Shown: positions 63,602 to 64,000 of the stretch, one piece after another | How positions within the stretch are numbered: the first letter of the stretch is position 1 | How the letters are laid out: every line of letters begins with the position of its first letter | DNA from: an uncultured Kangiella sp. | GTDB taxonomy: Bacteria > Pseudomonadota > Gammaproteobacteria > Enterobacterales > Kangiellaceae | Direction of reading: 5' to 3' | Assembly: GCA_947503435.1 (NCBI GenBank) | Contig: CANNDL010000001.1 | Span: 271,469-335,468, forward strand | Length of the DNA stretch: 64,000 bases | The notes under the pieces: generated by a model | Database searches by the model: none | What the model was told of the DNA's origin: nothing | The model's input: the letters and a program-made list of their open reading frames with translations, nothing else | Made by a program: the position numbers and the translations under genes

Positions 63602-64000
63602 ATGATGTCAGTACCTGAAGATTTTAAACCACTAGTAGTGGGTAAAGTTAACGGTGCTTCTGGCATCAAAGGATGGGTTAAAGTTTATTCTTATACCGAT
63701 CCTAAGGAAAATATTCTTTCCTATAACCCTTGGTATATGAAAGTGAAAGGCCAGTGGCTGCCACTTGAAATTACTAATGGGCGTGAGCAGGGTAAAACCG
63801 TAGTGGCTCACATAAAAGGTTGTGATGATCGGAATTTGGCGGAGAGTTACCACGGTAATGAGTTGGCCATCGACCAATCACAACTTCCTCAACTGGAAGG
63901 CGACGATTATTATTGGCGTGATCTGGTGGGGCTGTCAGTGGTTAACTTACAAGGTGAAGACTTTGGTCTGGTTAAAAAACTGATGGAAACTGGTGCAAAT
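63602..64000 (+). CDS. rimM: Ribosome maturation factor RimM, 3'-truncated by window edge
   Basis: The first 133 codons of RimM run off the window. The N-terminal domain starts with LVVGKVNGASGIKGWVKVYSYTDPKENIL, the signature of RimM, and continues with LEITNGREQGKTVVAHIKG and the linker to the PRC barrel (YYWRDLVGLSVVNLQGEDFGLV). RimM binds S19 and helps 30S head maturation. ATG is doubled (63602 and 63605); a weak GAGAA lies just upstream. The gene is translated in the same operon as rpsP. Confidence 0.93.
   Translation, partial: MMSVPEDFKPLVVGKVNGASGIKGWVKVYSYTDPKENILSYNPWYMKVKGQWLPLEITNGREQGKTVVAHIKGCDDRNLAESYHGNELAIDQSQLPQLEGDDYYWRDLVGLSVVNLQGEDFGLVKKLMETGAN

Noticed and set aside
1-64000. 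tRNA, rRNA, CRISPR array, insertion sequence or prophage
   Set aside because: No cloverleaf-like gene, repeat-spacer series, transposase or phage gene was recognised; the tandem repeats found are coding.

Overview
The window is a chromosomal stretch of an AT-leaning marine gammaproteobacterium. Housekeeping proteins (DnaQ, TopA, PyrD, RlmKL, RF3, PurL, GshA, PurT, Ffh, S16) are all of gammaproteobacterial type, and several local gene orders match those of Escherichia coli relatives: nhaB/fadR divergent, tesA divergent from ybbA-ybbP, holD-like/rimI, prfC near yjjV, and ffh/ypjD/yfjD/rpsP. The PsrA-fadE pair and the VolA-type lipase point to Oceanospirillales-like lineages. Three sodium-coupled transporters (NhaB, a DAACS symporter, PutP) suit a marine or halophilic host. 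A Kangiella-like organism is my best guess, by inference only. I saw no tRNA, rRNA, CRISPR array, insertion sequence or prophage. No gap between genes exceeds 300 bases.

Layout. 1-9.8 kb: end of dnaQ, nhaB, fadR, a secreted VolA-like phospholipase, the sohB-tpm-S9 peptidase operon and a small lipoprotein. 9.8-13.9 kb: a DAACS symporter, a DUF4920 protein, and a BlaI repressor overlapping an M56 sensor peptidase that carries a long heptad coiled coil and a TonB C-terminal domain; two perfect dyads precede blaI. 13.9-19.9 kb: arginine block, with argB, argC, astB and astA on the minus strand and the transaminase argD/astC divergent. 19.9-31.3 kb: tesA, ybbAP, topA, pyrD, rlmKL, an Ala/Lys/Pro-rich histone-like protein built on 51-bp repeats, and a glutaredoxin-like protein. 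31.5-36 kb: psrA, fadE and a diguanylate cyclase. 36-44.2 kb: a LeuA lacking the regulatory domain, a HolD-like protein, rimI, prfC, a TatD-family protein with an altered metal site, an unlinked GspE/PilB ATPase and mltF. 44.3-55.2 kb: purL, an unknown 424-residue protein, gshA-putP, a GNAT acetyltransferase, kbp and purT. 55.2-64 kb: an MMPL/RND-yfjD-ypjD operon divergent from ffh, three unknown minus-strand genes lying between ffh and rpsP, then rpsP and the start of rimM.

Themes. Lipid metabolism recurs: FadR, a VolA-like lipase that could release fatty acids from phospholipid, TesA with YbbAP, PsrA and FadE. Arginine synthesis (ArgC, ArgB) and succinylation-dependent degradation (AstA, AstB) sit side by side and probably share one transaminase. 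Gene ends are well marked by intrinsic terminators, several of them between convergent genes. The most system-like feature is the BlaI/M56-TonB pair with its paired operators.
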